Source: Erwinia amylovora (GTDB taxonomy: Bacteria > Pseudomonadota > Gammaproteobacteria > Enterobacterales > Enterobacteriaceae). Taken from it: a stretch of 64,000 nucleotides of DNA. Shown piece by piece: positions 19,387 to 30,255 of this stretch (position 1 is the stretch's first letter; each line of letters starts with the position of its first letter). The stretch lies in contig NZ_CP066796.1 in NCBI RefSeq assembly GCF_017161565.1, positions 1,550,001-1,614,000 on the forward strand, written 5' to 3'. The position numbers and the translations under genes were made by a program. The notes beneath the pieces are model-generated. The model had not been told where the DNA came from. It worked only from the letters and a program-made list of their open reading frames with translations, and made no database searches.

Positions 19387-19860
19387 GGGCGATACCTCGT
19401 AATGGGGGCCACAGGAAAATTGCAGCATAATCATTAATCATAGCCCACTTTATGCGCGACGCGGTCACACCACCAGGACTTGATACACAAGCAGCAGAGC
19501 CACCCCTGTCTGCTAAACGGTGCTGGTCCGGCGGGGTGAAATCTCATGCAATCGTCAGTCATAAATCTGACAGCCTGGCGCGGTTTGACCCTCTGCCCGC
19601 GCTGAAAAAGGAGCGGTAAGGAAGCTTATTTCTGCTGGCAAAAACTACCGGCTCGTTACCTCCCAATTATCAGAAACAAAGCGGTTTTCTGTTTAATACG
19701 CAAGGGAATTTATTGCTCCTGCGTGCAAAAAAAAAGTTACCTTCCAACACATTTCCGATGCATAAGCCGGGATTTGCCGCTGACTCATTCAGCCTCAGGG
19801 CGGACATCGGCTTCAGGCGGCAAATCGGTTAACCCTGTCTTTATTTATCAAGGAGAAATC
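19387..19860 (+). other. Gene-free region between yedP and the endolysin gene
   Basis: No gene is supported in these 474 bases. It should contain the promoter of the yedP-gpgS operon on the minus strand and that of the endolysin on the plus strand. An in-frame extension of the endolysin ORF to 19723 has no similarity to the family and crosses the ribosome binding site AAGGAG, so it is treated as untranslated. Confidence 0.5.
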
Positions 19861-20250
19861 ATGGATAGTTATCATTTCAGCCATATTAGCGAGCAGAATT
19901 TACGCGGTGTGCATAGCGACCTGGTTAAAGTGGTGCGCCTGGCGCTTCGTCTGTCACAAATTGATTTCCGGGTGATCGAAGGCATGCGCAATATGGCCAG
20001 GCAGCGCCAGCTGGTTAGCAGCGGCAAAAGCCAGACTCTTAACAGCCGCCATCTGACGGGACACGCGGTTGACCTTGCCCCCTGGGTTAATCACAGCATC
20101 CCCTGGCAGGATTGGGATGCGTTCGTTTTAATCGCCAAAGCAATGAAAAAAGCGTCGGCACAGTCAGAGATCCCGCTGGTTTGGGGAGGTGACTGGAAAA
20201 CATTAAAAGACGGCCCGCATTTCGAACTTACCAGAGAGAAATATCCCTGA
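19861..20250 (+). CDS. M15-family peptidoglycan peptidase, phage endolysin-like
   Basis: This 129-residue protein is a single M15C-type (VanY/L-Ala-D-Glu peptidase-like) domain, the usual size of a phage endolysin. The zinc ligands fit SRHLTGHAVDL (His64, Asp71) and DGPHFEL (His120). It has no signal peptide and would need a holin for export. AAGGAG ends 6 bases before the ATG. It stands alone: no holin, spanin or other phage gene is next to it. It may be a prophage leftover or a domesticated enzyme. Two holin genes lie 41 kb away at 61319-61973. Confidence 0.88.
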   Translation: MDSYHFSHISEQNLRGVHSDLVKVVRLALRLSQIDFRVIEGMRNMARQRQLVSSGKSQTLNSRHLTGHAVDLAPWVNHSIPWQDWDAFVLIAKAMKKASAQSEIPLVWGGDWKTLKDGPHFELTREKYP

Positions 20251-20486
20251 TCCTCTCTGAGGCCCGGCTGCCCGGCAGGGTTATACGTTTTTTCAGAAGC
20301 GATAAACACGCCATTGTGGATCGTACTGCTTACGAATTGCGCATTTGAAGTCAGATAAGTCATTCCGTAACAGATGATTCTTAGCAAAATCCTGTTATTT
20401 CAGCAACTCAGATGGTAAGTCGTGTTTCAGTTGCTATAATACCAGTTCGGATAATCCCGAAAGAAAAATCAAATAACGGAGCTTTT

Positions 20487-20645
20487 ATGGACTTATTACG
20501 TATTATTATTGCGATTCTGTTACCGCCGCTGGGTGTGTTTATGCAGGTCGGATTTGCAGGGGCTTTCTGGCTTAATATCCTGCTTACGCTGTGTGGTTAT
20601 ATTCCTGGCATCGTACATGCCGTGTGGGTTATTGCTCGCCGTTAA
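20487..20645 (+). CDS. YqaE/Pmp3-family small membrane protein
   Basis: This 52-residue peptide has two hydrophobic helices and the family pattern ILLPPLGVFMQVG followed by NILLTLCGYIPGIVHAVWVI. Members of the Pmp3 (UPF0057) family respond to osmotic and cold stress, and in yeast the protein affects membrane potential. The start has ACGGAG upstream. Its place beside an osmolyte operon is suggestive but not proof of a shared role. Confidence 0.88.
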   Translation: MDLLRIIIAILLPPLGVFMQVGFAGAFWLNILLTLCGYIPGIVHAVWVIARR

Positions 20646-20952
20646 GAACTGGCATGCCGTGGCAGCAATCATCATCCTGTTCGGGCGGTGCAGCACTGCC
20701 CGTGGGGCGACCGGGTGAATAAGCACCTATCGCTAAATATGTCACGGGGCCGGGCGGCACGAACGGTAGGCCAGAGGGTGGCAATTTTACCGATGGCTGC
20801 CGGTTTAGCCACCGCTTAAGACCGTGGACAGCGCTAATTATTTAGCGCTGCTCCGCGACCGTATGCTTACCTTCACTACTTCGGTCGTTCATTTCAGAAA
20901 GCGGACGCTCGGTGAACATTAAAACCGGCGCTCGCCAGCCATGGCGGGGATC
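20646..20952. other. Spacer with hairpin 3' of rcsA
   Basis: There is no gene here. A perfect 9-bp inverted repeat CAGCGCTAA / TTAGCGCTG with a 4-base loop lies at 20829-20850, about 100 bases beyond the rcsA stop on the minus strand. It lacks a T tract, so it may stabilise or help end the rcsA message rather than act as a classic terminator. E. coli dsrB is not found here. Confidence 0.55.
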
Positions 20953-21588
20953 CTATCTTTCGTTAACATAAATGCCGCTGGTCACATTATCGGTCAGGCG
21001 GACAACGTGATAGATAACCTGCTTGTTATGGGTTTTGATCTTGCGTTTGATATTGCCTTTATGCGAAGAAACCGTTTTGGCTTTGATTTGCATTTTGTCT
21101 GATATTTGAATGGTATCATGGCCAGACATCCACATTTTCAGCATGTTTGACTCGGTCTGGCTAAGCGTCAACGGATGGACTTCTGAATGTGTGCCATGAC
21201 GCACAGACAGGTTTAATTTCTTCTGAAAATAGCCGTTGAGCAGGGAGTCCAGCGTAGAAATTTTGATCGCTTTTGAGGTAATAATCAGGTTGTTACGCAC
21301 ATACAGGTATTCTTCAAAGTGAATATTAGAGATGGCCATAAAGATGAAAAATAGTGTATCAGGATGCTGAAGAATAATTTTCCTGATGCGCTCACTGGCG
21401 TCAGATTCATGGATAAAGCAGTCTTCGTTAATAAGCACGACGCCGGGTTTCAGCTGCTGGCATTTATTCTGTAACTGTGCAATATCATTGATCAGGGATA
21501 TATTTTTCTTTTTAACTCCCTTGACAGTCATATATTCAGTTAAACCCAGCCGTGTATAATTGCATGAATCCATAATAATCGTCGGCAT
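20953..21588 (-). CDS. rcsA: RcsA, auxiliary regulator of exopolysaccharide synthesis
   Basis: RcsA is a LuxR/FixJ-type DNA-binding protein that pairs with RcsB and activates capsule genes, in Erwinia the ams (amylovoran) operon. The 211-residue product has an unphosphorylated N-terminal domain and a C-terminal helix-turn-helix ([17 protein letters not shown]...[15 protein letters not shown]) near residues 140-190. The start [20 protein letters not shown] matches my memory of E. amylovora RcsA, so the 28-residue longer frame is rejected. It follows fliR on the same strand, as in E. coli. An RcsAB box lies about 310 bases upstream, suggesting autoactivation. The protein is normally a Lon substrate. 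Confidence 0.97.
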   Translation of the reverse strand: MPTIIMDSCNYTRLGLTEYMTVKGVKKKNISLINDIAQLQNKCQQLKPGVVLINEDCFIHESDASERIRKIILQHPDTLFFIFMAISNIHFEEYLYVRNNLIITSKAIKISTLDSLLNGYFQKKLNLSVRHGTHSEVHPLTLSQTESNMLKMWMSGHDTIQISDKMQIKAKTVSSHKGNIKRKIKTHNKQVIYHVVRLTDNVTSGIYVNER

Positions 21589-22235
21589 AACAGCGACCCT
21601 CACCAATTTGTTATAGGTTAAATTCAACGATGAATTACGCATTTGCGCTACGAGCAAAAATTCCGTTTTCATGCTGGTAATAATTACCCAAGGTTAGCAA
21701 AACGCTGTCATCATCAGCGAGGTGAACAATGCGCTTTTTGCCAACTGACAGTTTGAGATTTGATATGGCAAGAAACGCCGTAACACCTGTTTGTGTAATT
21801 TAGCAGTCAAAATACGTAACTATCTGACTTAACACGGAATTTTATGCAGTTATCCATCTTCATCAACACTATCGCGTAAAATTCAATAAACAATGATAGG
21901 ACTATTCTTAAATTTAGCCATGTTCTTAAAAGATAATCCTGTGAGAAACATAAACTCTGCAGGAAAATTAGCTTTATAAAGCTGAAGCACATCAGGCAAA
22001 CAGTCCAGTAAAAATATGAGGTTGTGTATCTTTTGAACATAAGCTCATACGCAACAAATCAACGATTTGAGATAATAAAATACGCTAACAGACATTTAAT
22101 AAGAATGATTTTCAGCGCTGTAGCTTGATTATCAGATTTTCCTTAGGTTGCGCAGGTGAAAAGTGGTGCGGATCTTGTAGAGACGCATTCATTTTTCTTA
22201 AGATTAGCTATAATTGCAGTTGACTATAGTGAAGA
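21589..22235 (-). promoter_or_regulatory. rcsA upstream region
   Basis: These 647 AT-rich bases between fliR and rcsA hold no supported gene. A long leader for rcsA is plausible, because E. coli rcsA is also controlled from well upstream by H-NS and RcsAB. The RcsAB box is listed separately. Confidence 0.6.
21897..21910 (-). promoter_or_regulatory. RcsAB box of rcsA
   Basis: Read on the rcsA sense strand the site is TAAGAATAGTCCTA. It differs from the enteric RcsAB consensus TAAGAATATTCCTA at a single position. It lies 309-322 bases before the rcsA start codon. RcsAB boxes upstream of rcsA mediate autoactivation in several enterobacteria. Confidence 0.82.
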
Positions 22236-23021
22236 TTATCTACTGGATAGATTGCTGAGTAGCGTGGCCAGCAGATCGAAGATTTCGCTGAATAAGTGTT
22301 CACAGAAAGGAGCCAGCAGCGGCATCATCAGGATGATAAAGATCATACCTACTGATAATGTGACGGGAAAACCAATGGCGAAAACTGATAACTGTGGTGA
22401 AACACGGTTTAATAAACCCAGCGCCAGGTTCAGGGTGAGTAACAAAGTGATTAGCGGTAACGCCAGCCTCATACCATTAAGGAAAATTAAATTGGCAGAT
22501 TCAGTTAGCGCCATAAAAGCATTGCCGTTTAGCGGCTCGCCACCAATAGGAAGCGTCTGAAAGCTCTCCGCCACCATCGAAATAAGCCATAAATGACCGT
22601 TGAAGGACAAAAACAGCAACATGGCTAGCATATCGAGAAATCGTGCCAACACCGGCATATTAAGACGGCTGCCCGGATCGAAAAAGGTGGCAAATGACAG
22701 TCCCATCTGCAAACCAATCACTTCCCCTGCGGTGCGCACGGCGGCGAAAGCAAACTGCATGGTGAAGCCGATGGCAACGCCTATCAGGATCTGCTGAATG
22801 AGTAACCAGAAACCGCCAACGGAAAAAAGGGTCACGTTAGTGGGCGGCAGAGATGGGATCAGCACCCAGGTAATCATTACGCCCAGGCCGATTTTCACCT
22901 TACGGCTAATTGATTTCTCGCTGAGCAACGGCGCGGTCATGATCAGTGCCAGCACGCGCGCCAGCGGCCAAAATAACTGGCTTATCCAGAAAATGAGCTG
23001 ATTGCTGTCAAATAAAATCAT
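22236..23021 (-). CDS. fliR: Flagellar export protein FliR
   Basis: FliR is a membrane component of the flagellar type III export gate with FliP and FliQ. The 261 residues equal E. coli FliR. Several hydrophobic helices run through the protein, and the conserved [20 protein letters not shown] segment appears as [19 protein letters not shown] near residue 205. Its ATG overlaps the fliQ stop (TAATG). It is the last gene of the fli operon, followed by rcsA. Confidence 0.96.
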   Translation of the reverse strand: MILFDSNQLIFWISQLFWPLARVLALIMTAPLLSEKSISRKVKIGLGVMITWVLIPSLPPTNVTLFSVGGFWLLIQQILIGVAIGFTMQFAFAAVRTAGEVIGLQMGLSFATFFDPGSRLNMPVLARFLDMLAMLLFLSFNGHLWLISMVAESFQTLPIGGEPLNGNAFMALTESANLIFLNGMRLALPLITLLLTLNLALGLLNRVSPQLSVFAIGFPVTLSVGMIFIILMMPLLAPFCEHLFSEIFDLLATLLSNLSSR

Positions 23022-23290
23022 TATCCGATCATATAAGGCAAGTTATTAAACAGGTTACGCATATAGTCGAGCACCAGGTTCAACATCCACGGACCGGCGA
23101 CGACCATCGTCGTTACTACCGCGAGGATCTTGGGAATAAAGGAGAGCGTCTGTTCGTTAATCTGCGTAGCCGCCTGTAACAGGCTGATCAACAACCCGCT
23201 GACCAGGGCTGCAAGCAGCAGCGGGGCAGCCAGAGCCAGCGCAACCTGCATGGCATCGTGCCCGATAACCATTACCGATTCAGGTGTCAT
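23021..23290 (-). CDS. fliQ: Flagellar export protein FliQ
   Basis: This is the small gate subunit of the flagellar export apparatus, with 89 residues and two transmembrane helices, equal in length to E. coli. The start [23 protein letters not shown] is typical. It sits 15 bases after fliP and overlaps fliR by one base. Confidence 0.96.
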   Translation of the reverse strand: MTPESVMVIGHDAMQVALALAAPLLLAALVSGLLISLLQAATQINEQTLSFIPKILAVVTTMVVAGPWMLNLVLDYMRNLFNNLPYMIG

Positions 23291-23305
23291 AGTTGTGCAT
23301 CCGCA

Positions 23306-24043
23306 TCAGGAATAAAAGCTTTGTGCCAGCGAACTAACCAGCAGCTGCCAGCCGTCGACAAGGACAAAGAGCATCAGTTTGAAGGGCAGCGCGATGGTCG
23401 CCGGAGGAACCATCATCATGCCAAGCGCCATTAATACGCTGGCTACCACCAGGTCAATAATCAGAAACGGAATGAACACCGTGAAGCCTATCTGGAAGGC
23501 GGTTTTCAGCTCACTGGTCACATAAGCAGGCAGCAGAATGCGCATGGGAACGGCCTCAGGACCTGCAATTGGCGGCGTATTGGCCAGCCGGGCGAACAGA
23601 GCGAGGTCAGCTTCACGCGTCTGGCGCAGCATAAACTCGCGCAGCGGTTGCGCGCCCTTATCAATGGCTTCCTGCATGCTGATTTTGTCTTCACTGAACG
23701 GCTGGTAGGCATCGGTATAAATTTTGTCGAACACCGGCCCCATAATAAAAAAGGTCAGAAACAGTGACAGACCGAGCAGCACCTGATTCGGCGGAGCCGA
23801 AGGGGTGCCAAGGGCGTTACGCAGCAGGCCAAAAACAATGATGATACGCGTAAAGCTGGTCATCAGCAGCAGGATCGCCGGCAGGAAGGTGAGCGAGGTG
23901 ATAAATACCAGCGTTTGCACCGGCAGCGACCAGCTTTGCCCGCCGTTCGCCGTTGGCTGGCTGATAAGCCCCGGCAGCTGGGCATAAACATTAGGTGCCA
24001 GCATGAACAGGGCAGGTAATAGCAGAGGGATCAGGCGTTTCAT
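23306..24043 (-). CDS. fliP: Flagellar export protein FliP
   Basis: FliP forms the core of the export gate. The 245-residue protein has a cleavable signal peptide ([21 protein letters not shown]) and conserved segments [37 protein letters not shown] and [18 protein letters not shown]. It overlaps fliO by four bases (ATGA), showing coupled translation. Confidence 0.97.
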   Translation of the reverse strand: MKRLIPLLLPALFMLAPNVYAQLPGLISQPTANGGQSWSLPVQTLVFITSLTFLPAILLLMTSFTRIIIVFGLLRNALGTPSAPPNQVLLGLSLFLTFFIMGPVFDKIYTDAYQPFSEDKISMQEAIDKGAQPLREFMLRQTREADLALFARLANTPPIAGPEAVPMRILLPAYVTSELKTAFQIGFTVFIPFLIIDLVVASVLMALGMMMVPPATIALPFKLMLFVLVDGWQLLVSSLAQSFYS

Positions 24044-24429
24044 GGTTTTTTGCCGTAGTTTTTGCGCAGCGATTGCAGAACCTGACGGAAATCTGCCGGT
24101 GCTATCGTGTGTTCCGGGACATCCTCCAGCGGCTTTGGCGGCAGCGTGTGCAGATGCGTTACCTGATGGGCAGTGACGCCCAGCACCAGTCGCGCATCGT
24201 CAACGTCAACAATCACTACGCGTTCGCGCTGACCAAGCTGGCAGCTGGCGCTGATATTCAGCTGCTGGCTACCGTTGCGCCTTGCGCTAAAACCGAAGCG
24301 CTTAGCCAGCCAGGCAATCGCTAAGATCAGAATAATGATGGCCGTCAGTACCCCACTGACCTGGGTCAGCATGGAGCCGGTAGATATTGCTGGCTGTGGG
24401 CTGACAGACTGCTGCTGGCTGCTATTCAT
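24040..24429 (-). CDS. fliO: Flagellar export chaperone FliO
   Basis: FliO helps assemble the FliP ring. The 129-residue product has one transmembrane segment near residues 25-45 ([21 protein letters not shown]) and a cytoplasmic tail with [21 protein letters not shown]. The N-terminus is Gln/Ser-rich, as is common for this poorly conserved protein. It directly follows fliN and overlaps fliP. Confidence 0.93.
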   Translation of the reverse strand: MNSSQQQSVSPQPAISTGSMLTQVSGVLTAIIILILAIAWLAKRFGFSARRNGSQQLNISASCQLGQRERVVIVDVDDARLVLGVTAHQVTHLHTLPPKPLEDVPEHTIAPADFRQVLQSLRKNYGKKP

Positions 24430-24831
24430 TTAGCGGCTCAGGCGACGCATGCGTTCGGTTGGGGTAATGATATCGGTAATGCGCACGCCATACTTGTCGG
24501 CCACCACCACCACCTCACCCTGGGCAATCAGATAACCGTTGATCAGAATATCCAGCGGCTCACCGGCTAATCCGTCAAGCGCCACTACTGAGCCTTGCGA
24601 CAGGCGCAGCAGCTCTTTGATGGTCATTTTGGTGCGGCCTAACTCCACGGTCAGTTTAACCGGGATATCCATAATCATGTCGATATCCTGTAGCCCGGCA
24701 GCATGCTCGCCACCGTCCAGCGATTTAAATACGCCGTCGCCTGACGGGGATTTAGCCTGTTCGTTCATGGCATCAGCCCACATGTCGTCCGCAGAGATGT
24801 CATCATCGGACGGATTATTGCTCTCACTCAT
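24430..24831 (-). CDS. fliN: Flagellar motor switch protein FliN
   Basis: FliN forms the lower C-ring and docks the export ATPase complex. The 133-residue product has an acidic N-terminal tail and a C-terminal SpoA domain (MDIPVKLTVELGRTKMTIKE ... VVVADKYGVRITDI). I start at MSESNNPSDDD (24831), which matches E. coli better than the five-residue longer frame. It overlaps the 3' end of fliM by eight bases. Confidence 0.96.
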   Translation of the reverse strand: MSESNNPSDDDISADDMWADAMNEQAKSPSGDGVFKSLDGGEHAAGLQDIDMIMDIPVKLTVELGRTKMTIKELLRLSQGSVVALDGLAGEPLDILINGYLIAQGEVVVVADKYGVRITDIITPTERMRRLSR

Positions 24832-25834
24832 CGGGCTGTTCCTCATTCATCGAATTCAAAATCGGGTTGATCAGGTGTTCCACGCGCAGTGCGTACTGCT
24901 TATTGAGCGTGCCGTACTGGCTGGTTAACACCGGAACGCCATCGACATGAGCGATAATGCGGTCCGGTTTTTCAATCGGTAGTACGTCGCCGGGTTTTAA
25001 CGCCAGCAAACGTGAAATTCTCATCGACACATCGGCAAAATTTGCTACCAGCTCAAGCTCAGAGTGCTGAACCTGTTTGACCAGCGTGTCACGCCAGTTC
25101 TCATCTTCAGTCAGAGAGTTCTCCAGCGGCGGGTTCACCAGCGTTTCGCGCAGAGGCTCGATCATGCTGAACGGGATGCAGATATTAAACTCACCGGTCA
25201 GGTTACCGATCTCGACGTGGAACGGCGTGGTGACCACGATGTCATTAGGTGAGGTGGTGATATTGGTGAACTTGACCTGCATTTCGGAACGCACATACTC
25301 AACGTCCAGCGGGTAAATAGGTTTCCAGGCTTCGCTGTAGCCTTCAAGCGCCAGCTTCAACATACGGCGAATAACCCGCTGCTCGGTGTGCGTAAATTCG
25401 CGTCCTTCAACTTTTGTCGGGAAACGACCATCACCCCCGAACAAGTTATCTACGGCAATAAACACCAGGCTTGGCGAAAATACCACCAGCGCCGTACCGC
25501 GCAGCGGCTTCAGATGGATCAGATTAAGGTTAGTTGGCACCGGCAAATTACGGGCAAACTCGTGGTACGGCTGGATCTTGATCGCCCCAACGGTGATATC
25601 CGGGCTGCGGCGCAGCAGGTTAAACAGCGCCATGCGATAAGAGCGTGCAAAGCGTTCGTTGATGATCTCCAGCGCCTGCAAACGCTCGCGTACCACGCGG
25701 CGCTGCGTGTTGGGATCATAGGGCCGGATATGGCTATCGCCATCGGTTTTGCTGGCCTTATCTTCTGCTGCACTGTCGCTGTCGCCATTGAGTAGTGCGT
25801 CGATTTCTGCCTGAGAAAGAATGCTATCACCCAT
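24824..25834 (-). CDS. fliM: Flagellar motor switch protein FliM
   Basis: FliM binds CheY-P and sets the direction of rotation. The 336-residue protein has the N-terminal CheY-P peptide SILSQAEIDALLNG, a CheC-like middle domain with FGGDGRFPTKVEGREFT, and a C-terminal SpoA domain with ALKPGDVLPIEKPDRI. It lies 9 bases after fliL and overlaps fliN. All parts look intact, so a working switch is likely. Confidence 0.97.
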   Translation of the reverse strand: MGDSILSQAEIDALLNGDSDSAAEDKASKTDGDSHIRPYDPNTQRRVVRERLQALEIINERFARSYRMALFNLLRRSPDITVGAIKIQPYHEFARNLPVPTNLNLIHLKPLRGTALVVFSPSLVFIAVDNLFGGDGRFPTKVEGREFTHTEQRVIRRMLKLALEGYSEAWKPIYPLDVEYVRSEMQVKFTNITTSPNDIVVTTPFHVEIGNLTGEFNICIPFSMIEPLRETLVNPPLENSLTEDENWRDTLVKQVQHSELELVANFADVSMRISRLLALKPGDVLPIEKPDRIIAHVDGVPVLTSQYGTLNKQYALRVEHLINPILNSMNEEQPDE

Positions 25835-25843
25835 ATTTTTTTA

Positions 25844-26326
25844 TCACCGCAGGATAAAGGCCGTGAAGAGGACATCAGTCACGACTTGCTGTGGTTGTCC
25901 CTGCACCAGCGGAGGTGCCAGTACCTGCTTAATCTGAGTGACCAGCTGCTGCTTGCCCTGCTCGTTGCCTAAAGATGCCGCTGTCTGACGAGAAAGCAGC
26001 AGCAGCAGGCGGCTGCGGACCTCCGGAAGGTAGTCACTGATACGAAGGCGCGTCTCTTCGTCCGGCAGGCGCAGGGTGAAACCGACATACAGCACGCGAT
26101 CGGGATCGTTGTCTGGATTGATCAGGTTAACGGTGAAAGTGTCCAGCGCATAAAACACCGGCATGGGGGGGGGCAACAGTTTGGCTGCCGCTGCGGGATC
26201 GGTTGGCGCCTTCATTTTTTGGAAGACGATGTAACCCGCAGCCCCGCAAGCGATCAAAGCCAAAATGACTAAAATCAGTATCAGGAGCTTAGGTTTGCCG
26301 CTCTTGGCTTTCGCGCTATTGGTCAT
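25844..26326 (-). CDS. fliL: Flagellar basal body-associated protein FliL
   Basis: FliL surrounds the stator units and aids motor output. The protein has 160 residues with one N-terminal transmembrane helix ([22 protein letters not shown]) and a periplasmic stomatin-like domain containing [12 protein letters not shown] and the C-terminal [12 protein letters not shown]. The start MTNSAKAK at 26326 resembles the family, with GGAAG about ten bases upstream. An alternative ATG at 26380 would add 18 residues. It begins the fliLMNOPQR part of the cluster. Confidence 0.94.
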   Translation of the reverse strand: MTNSAKAKSGKPKLLILILVILALIACGAAGYIVFQKMKAPTDPAAAAKLLPPPMPVFYALDTFTVNLINPDNDPDRVLYVGFTLRLPDEETRLRISDYLPEVRSRLLLLLSRQTAASLGNEQGKQQLVTQIKQVLAPPLVQGQPQQVVTDVLFTAFILR

Positions 26327-26469
26327 GTTGCTGAGACTTCCTGTAATTATTTGCTGAAGCGATGCCATTCGCCGCCTCACGCCGTAATGAGCAAATTATC
26401 CCGCGTCTTGCTGTAAACAATTGGCAGAAAAGACGCGAGTTTTGCTATCAGCTTGTGCGTTTGTGGCCG

Positions 26470-27735
26470 TCAGGCGAATATATCTACCGCATTTGTCCCG
26501 CTTGCGCGGGCCTGCAAGCTGGCTGGAACGGCCATTGGCGTGGCATCACCGTCATTGTCGTTGGCGAGGCTAAATGGCGTTTCATGACGATTGCGCTGCT
26601 GTTCCTGCTGGCCGTGAAAGGATTTTCCCTGCTGGAAAGCGTCACTGCTGACGTCGCTTTGCCCGAGGTTAATGCCGCTTTCAGCCAGTGAGGCGCGTAA
26701 TTGAGGAATGGCGGCTTCCAGCGCATCTCTGACCTGACTAAGATTAGAAACCAAACTGAGCTGGGCCTGATCGTTGTCCAGCTTCAGGCTGATCTGGATG
26801 CTGCCCAGGTCCTGTGGATGCAGGCGTAATTCGGCGGTTTGTAGCCCGTTGCGGCTGAACATCAGGATCTGCTGTCCCAGCGCCTGCTGCCATTCAGGGC
26901 TACCCAGCTGGGCGTTGAGTAGCGGTGTTGACGGCGCGCTGACCGACGAAGCGGTGGCTGGCGTCAATGCTGTGGCGGCGGAGGTCAGCCCACTGTGCGT
27001 TAGCACCGCGTTCTGGGCGGGAGTTGGATCTTGTTTATCTGCATCCTTGCTGGCGCTATTGATCATCTGCTGAAAAGCCGGGTTGCCACTCTGCAATGTC
27101 GGGGCGGGGGAGGTTTTGCTCTCGCCGTCTGGTTTTTCCATCGATTTAGCCAACGGCATGCCGTCACTGTCTTTAGCCGATGCGCTACCGCCGGGATCCC
27201 CTTTTTCAGCGCTGGTTTTGCCAAAGGCGGTGATTAACGCACTCAGGGTTAACGGCTTATCGCCGCTATCGGCTGCTGCCTCCGGCACTTGACGACCGGC
27301 TGCTGCGCTGGCGGGCGGCGGCACGCTGTTTGGCAACATGGCATACAACGCCTGAACCTCACTTTGGCTCAGGGCAGCCAGCGGTACAGGCTGCTCATCA
27401 CTGACCGCATGGTCTTTTTTACCGCTATCGCCCATCGCCGGTTGCAGCAGCGCGCTCAAGGTTTCAGGGGCATCCAGTCTGGCCAGCAGTTCGTTCAGCG
27501 CGCTTTTGCCCCCCGGCGAAGTGGCGTCAGCGGTGTCACCGGCGCGGCCGCTGGTGACACGCGGATGGCCCAGAGATAAGAGTCGGTCACCCAATAGCTT
27601 GACAAAGCCACTAGGCATATTCTTCGTATCTGACAACGCGTCATCCCCGGAGCGACTGTCCAGTGAGCTTTCGCTGCTCAGGATGCTGGTGCCCGGGGTG
27701 GTGGTACTGGTGACAGCGGTTGGTAAGGTGATCAT
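26470..27735 (-). CDS. fliK: Flagellar hook-length control protein FliK
   Basis: FliK measures the hook and switches export specificity through FlhB. The 421-residue protein has a long low-complexity N-terminal part rich in Ala, Ser, Pro and Gly. Its conserved C-terminal domain at about residues 285-375 contains [28 protein letters not shown] and is followed by a Gln/Arg-rich tail. Weak conservation of the first half is normal. The ATG overlaps the fliJ stop by four bases. Confidence 0.94.
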   Translation of the reverse strand: MITLPTAVTSTTTPGTSILSSESSLDSRSGDDALSDTKNMPSGFVKLLGDRLLSLGHPRVTSGRAGDTADATSPGGKSALNELLARLDAPETLSALLQPAMGDSGKKDHAVSDEQPVPLAALSQSEVQALYAMLPNSVPPPASAAAGRQVPEAAADSGDKPLTLSALITAFGKTSAEKGDPGGSASAKDSDGMPLAKSMEKPDGESKTSPAPTLQSGNPAFQQMINSASKDADKQDPTPAQNAVLTHSGLTSAATALTPATASSVSAPSTPLLNAQLGSPEWQQALGQQILMFSRNGLQTAELRLHPQDLGSIQISLKLDNDQAQLSLVSNLSQVRDALEAAIPQLRASLAESGINLGQSDVSSDAFQQGKSFHGQQEQQRNRHETPFSLANDNDGDATPMAVPASLQARASGTNAVDIFA

Positions 27736-28178
27736 TCGCCTTTCCTCAATGATGCCCGTTGGGCAAATTCATCCATCCGTTTCTGATCGAGACGGTTTTC
27801 TTGTAACAGTGCGGTGGCGAGCGCCCGCGCTTGCAGCGTTTCATAGGCGTGCAGGCGTTGCTGTTTGTCGCGCCACAGACCCAGCGCGTTTTCCACCCGG
27901 GTATTCCAGCTTTTCAACTGTGTCCGGTGCTGTTCAATGGCCTTTTCCAGCGTATGAATAAACTGGTGATAGTTGTACCAGCGGGTGCTGGCAATGCCCT
28001 GACTCAGGGTGTTATTCAAGCTTTTGCGATACTCGTCCTGATAATTGAGCAGCATGTTCAGCTGCTCATCAGCCTGTTTTTGCGCACGACGCGCATCGCC
28101 TAACTGAATGGCGGCTTTTTCAACGTCTTTGTGTGCCAGCGAACGCAGCGTGTCGATGGCTGAAGCAGGTTTAGTCAC
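27732..28178 (-). CDS. fliJ: Flagellar export chaperone FliJ
   Basis: FliJ is the coiled-coil stalk that inserts into the FliI hexamer. The 148-residue product is almost entirely helical and rich in Gln, Lys and Arg, with 147 residues in E. coli. Typical segments are [19 protein letters not shown] and [14 protein letters not shown]. It lies 26 bases after fliI and overlaps fliK. Confidence 0.95.
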   Translation of the reverse strand: MTKPASAIDTLRSLAHKDVEKAAIQLGDARRAQKQADEQLNMLLNYQDEYRKSLNNTLSQGIASTRWYNYHQFIHTLEKAIEQHRTQLKSWNTRVENALGLWRDKQQRLHAYETLQARALATALLQENRLDQKRMDEFAQRASLRKGE

Positions 28179-28204
28179 AGGTCCTCCGTTAACAGGTCAG
28201 GAAC

Positions 28205-29566
28205 TTAACCAAAGATAGCCTGCAGGTGCAGGCTGGCGTCATCAAAGGTACTGCGTTCAAACATGCCCTGTTGCAGAAACGCTTCCAGTTCAGGGTAAAG
28301 TTTGATCGCTTTATCCAGCGTGGGATCGGTACCCGCCGCGTAAGCACCAACGCTGACCAAATCGCGATTGCGCTGGTAGCTTGACAGCAGCTGTTTGAAC
28401 TGGCGTACCCGCGCATAGTGCGTTTCGTCGATCAGGTGCGCCATTACACGGCTGATCGATGCTTCAATATCAATCGCCGGATAGTGACCGGATTCGGCCA
28501 GCCGACGCGAGAGCACAATATGACCATCAAGGATGGCGCGCGCCGAGTCGGCAATCGGGTCCTGCTGGTCGTCACCTTCGGTCAACACGGTATAAAAGGC
28601 GGTGATCGATCCGCCGCCGTCGATACCGTTGCCGGCACGTTCCACCAGCGCTGGCAGTTTGGCGAATACAGAAGGTGGATAGCCTTTGGTGGCCGGCGGC
28701 TCGCCGATGGCCAGTGCGATTTCACGTTGCGCCATGGCATAACGCGTTAGCGAATCCATGATCAACAACACATGTTGACCACGGTCGCGAAAATCCTCTG
28801 CGATGCGCGTGGCGTAGGAGGCTCCCTGCATACGCAGCAGGGGAGAAACGTCCGCAGGTGCGGCAATGACTACCGCGCGTGCGCGGCCTTCGCTACCCAG
28901 AATATTTTCGATAAAGTCTTTAACTTCGCGTCCGCGTTCACCGATCAGCCCAACGACGATGACATCGGCTTGCGTGTAGCGTGCCATCATGCCCAGCAGC
29001 ACACTTTTACCTACCCCGGAACCGGCAAACAGGCCCATGCGCTGGCCGCGCCCAACGGTGAGCAGTGCGTTGATTGCGCGTACGCCGGTGTCGAGCACCT
29101 CGGTGATTGGCGTGCGCTGCAAAGGGTTAAATGGCGGGGTGATCAGCGGGGCGCGATAGCCGGTTTCCGGTGCCGGCAAACCATCAAGAGGGCGACCGCT
29201 GCCATCCAGTACGCGGCCAAGCAGTTCAGGACCAAGCATGAGCTGTTTAGCGCTATGCTGACTGTCGCCGGATACGCGGGCATAGACGCGCGCGCCGGGA
29301 ACAATGCCTTCCACCTCTTCAAGCGGCATCAGCAGCAGCTTCTGGCCATTGAAACCAACGACTTCGCTTTCCACCTCGCCGATGCCCAGATTATCCTGGC
29401 GTTCGATCACGCAGGTTGCACCGAGAGGAAGCTGCAGCCCGGTAGCTTCAAGTACCAGCCCGGTAGCCCGGATAAGGCGGCCGTAACGCCGCACTTCAGG
29501 CAGCTGACCAATACGTTGCTCAAGGGTGTCGAGTGCGCCCAGCCAGCGTGAAAGGCGAGTCATCAT
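28205..29566 (-). CDS. fliI: Flagellum-specific ATPase FliI
   Basis: FliI is the hexameric ATPase of the flagellar export system. The 453-residue protein shows Walker [16 protein letters not shown], Walker [21 protein letters not shown], and the family phrase [21 protein letters not shown]. The start MMTRLSRW at 29566 shares an A with the fliH stop (TAATG). The next ATG at 29563 is equally possible. Confidence 0.97.
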   Translation of the reverse strand: MMTRLSRWLGALDTLEQRIGQLPEVRRYGRLIRATGLVLEATGLQLPLGATCVIERQDNLGIGEVESEVVGFNGQKLLLMPLEEVEGIVPGARVYARVSGDSQHSAKQLMLGPELLGRVLDGSGRPLDGLPAPETGYRAPLITPPFNPLQRTPITEVLDTGVRAINALLTVGRGQRMGLFAGSGVGKSVLLGMMARYTQADVIVVGLIGERGREVKDFIENILGSEGRARAVVIAAPADVSPLLRMQGASYATRIAEDFRDRGQHVLLIMDSLTRYAMAQREIALAIGEPPATKGYPPSVFAKLPALVERAGNGIDGGGSITAFYTVLTEGDDQQDPIADSARAILDGHIVLSRRLAESGHYPAIDIEASISRVMAHLIDETHYARVRQFKQLLSSYQRNRDLVSVGAYAAGTDPTLDKAIKLYPELEAFLQQGMFERSTFDDASLHLQAIFG

Positions 29567-30255
29567 TACAGTTCTCCCGGCGCTGCCAGACGGCACAATT
29601 CATGCCAGCGGGTAGCGATGCTGGCATCAAGGTCGCCATCTTCCGCGCTAACCTTGCAGCCGCCGGGATGGAGTGTGCTGTCACCCAGCAGACGCCAGCC
29701 GTGCAGGCTAAGCGTCGCGCCGAGTGTGGATTCAACCCGGGGTAAATCATCAGGATGGACGCGCAGCGTGGGTTTGCCGCTTAACATGGGTTCCTTTTGC
29801 AACATTTCCTGAATCTGACGTAGCAGGGCGGTACCGTCAACGTGGGGTGCCTGGCCAATAACCTGTCGTGCCGCTTCCAGCGCCAGCTGCATCAAACGCG
29901 AAGCGATCACGCTGTCCAACCCTTCCAGCGTGTGATGAAATTCGGATACCAGCTGCTGCATACGCGCCTGTAGCGGAGCCTGTTGCTGTTGAGCATCCGC
30001 CATTCCCTGCTGGAAACCGGCTTCATAACCGGTCTTCTGACCTTCGGAGAAACCGCGCTGCTGGCCTTCCGCATAGCCCTGTCCCTGGGCTTCGATACGC
30101 ATCTGACTCTGCCATTCTTCCATTTGCAGCTGTGGCTGTTCGGTCGGCTCTTCGCTTAACTCAGGCAACTCAGGCTCTTTGACCGGCAGTGGTGCAGGTT
30201 GCGCCAGGTCATTTGGCTGCCAGGGCTGCCACGGCAGGGAAGCATTATCAGACAT
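29566..30255 (-). CDS. fliH: Flagellar assembly protein FliH
   Basis: FliH binds FliI and links it to the C-ring. The 229-residue protein has a Pro/Glu-rich N-terminal region, Gly-spaced helices with GxxxG-type repeats near residues 65-90 ([19 protein letters not shown]), and a conserved C-terminal domain with [21 protein letters not shown] start at [12 protein letters not shown] (30255), which matches E. coli and overlaps fliG by eight bases. Confidence 0.96.
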   Translation of the reverse strand: MSDNASLPWQPWQPNDLAQPAPLPVKEPELPELSEEPTEQPQLQMEEWQSQMRIEAQGQGYAEGQQRGFSEGQKTGYEAGFQQGMADAQQQQAPLQARMQQLVSEFHHTLEGLDSVIASRLMQLALEAARQVIGQAPHVDGTALLRQIQEMLQKEPMLSGKPTLRVHPDDLPRVESTLGATLSLHGWRLLGDSTLHPGGCKVSAEDGDLDASIATRWHELCRLAAPGEL

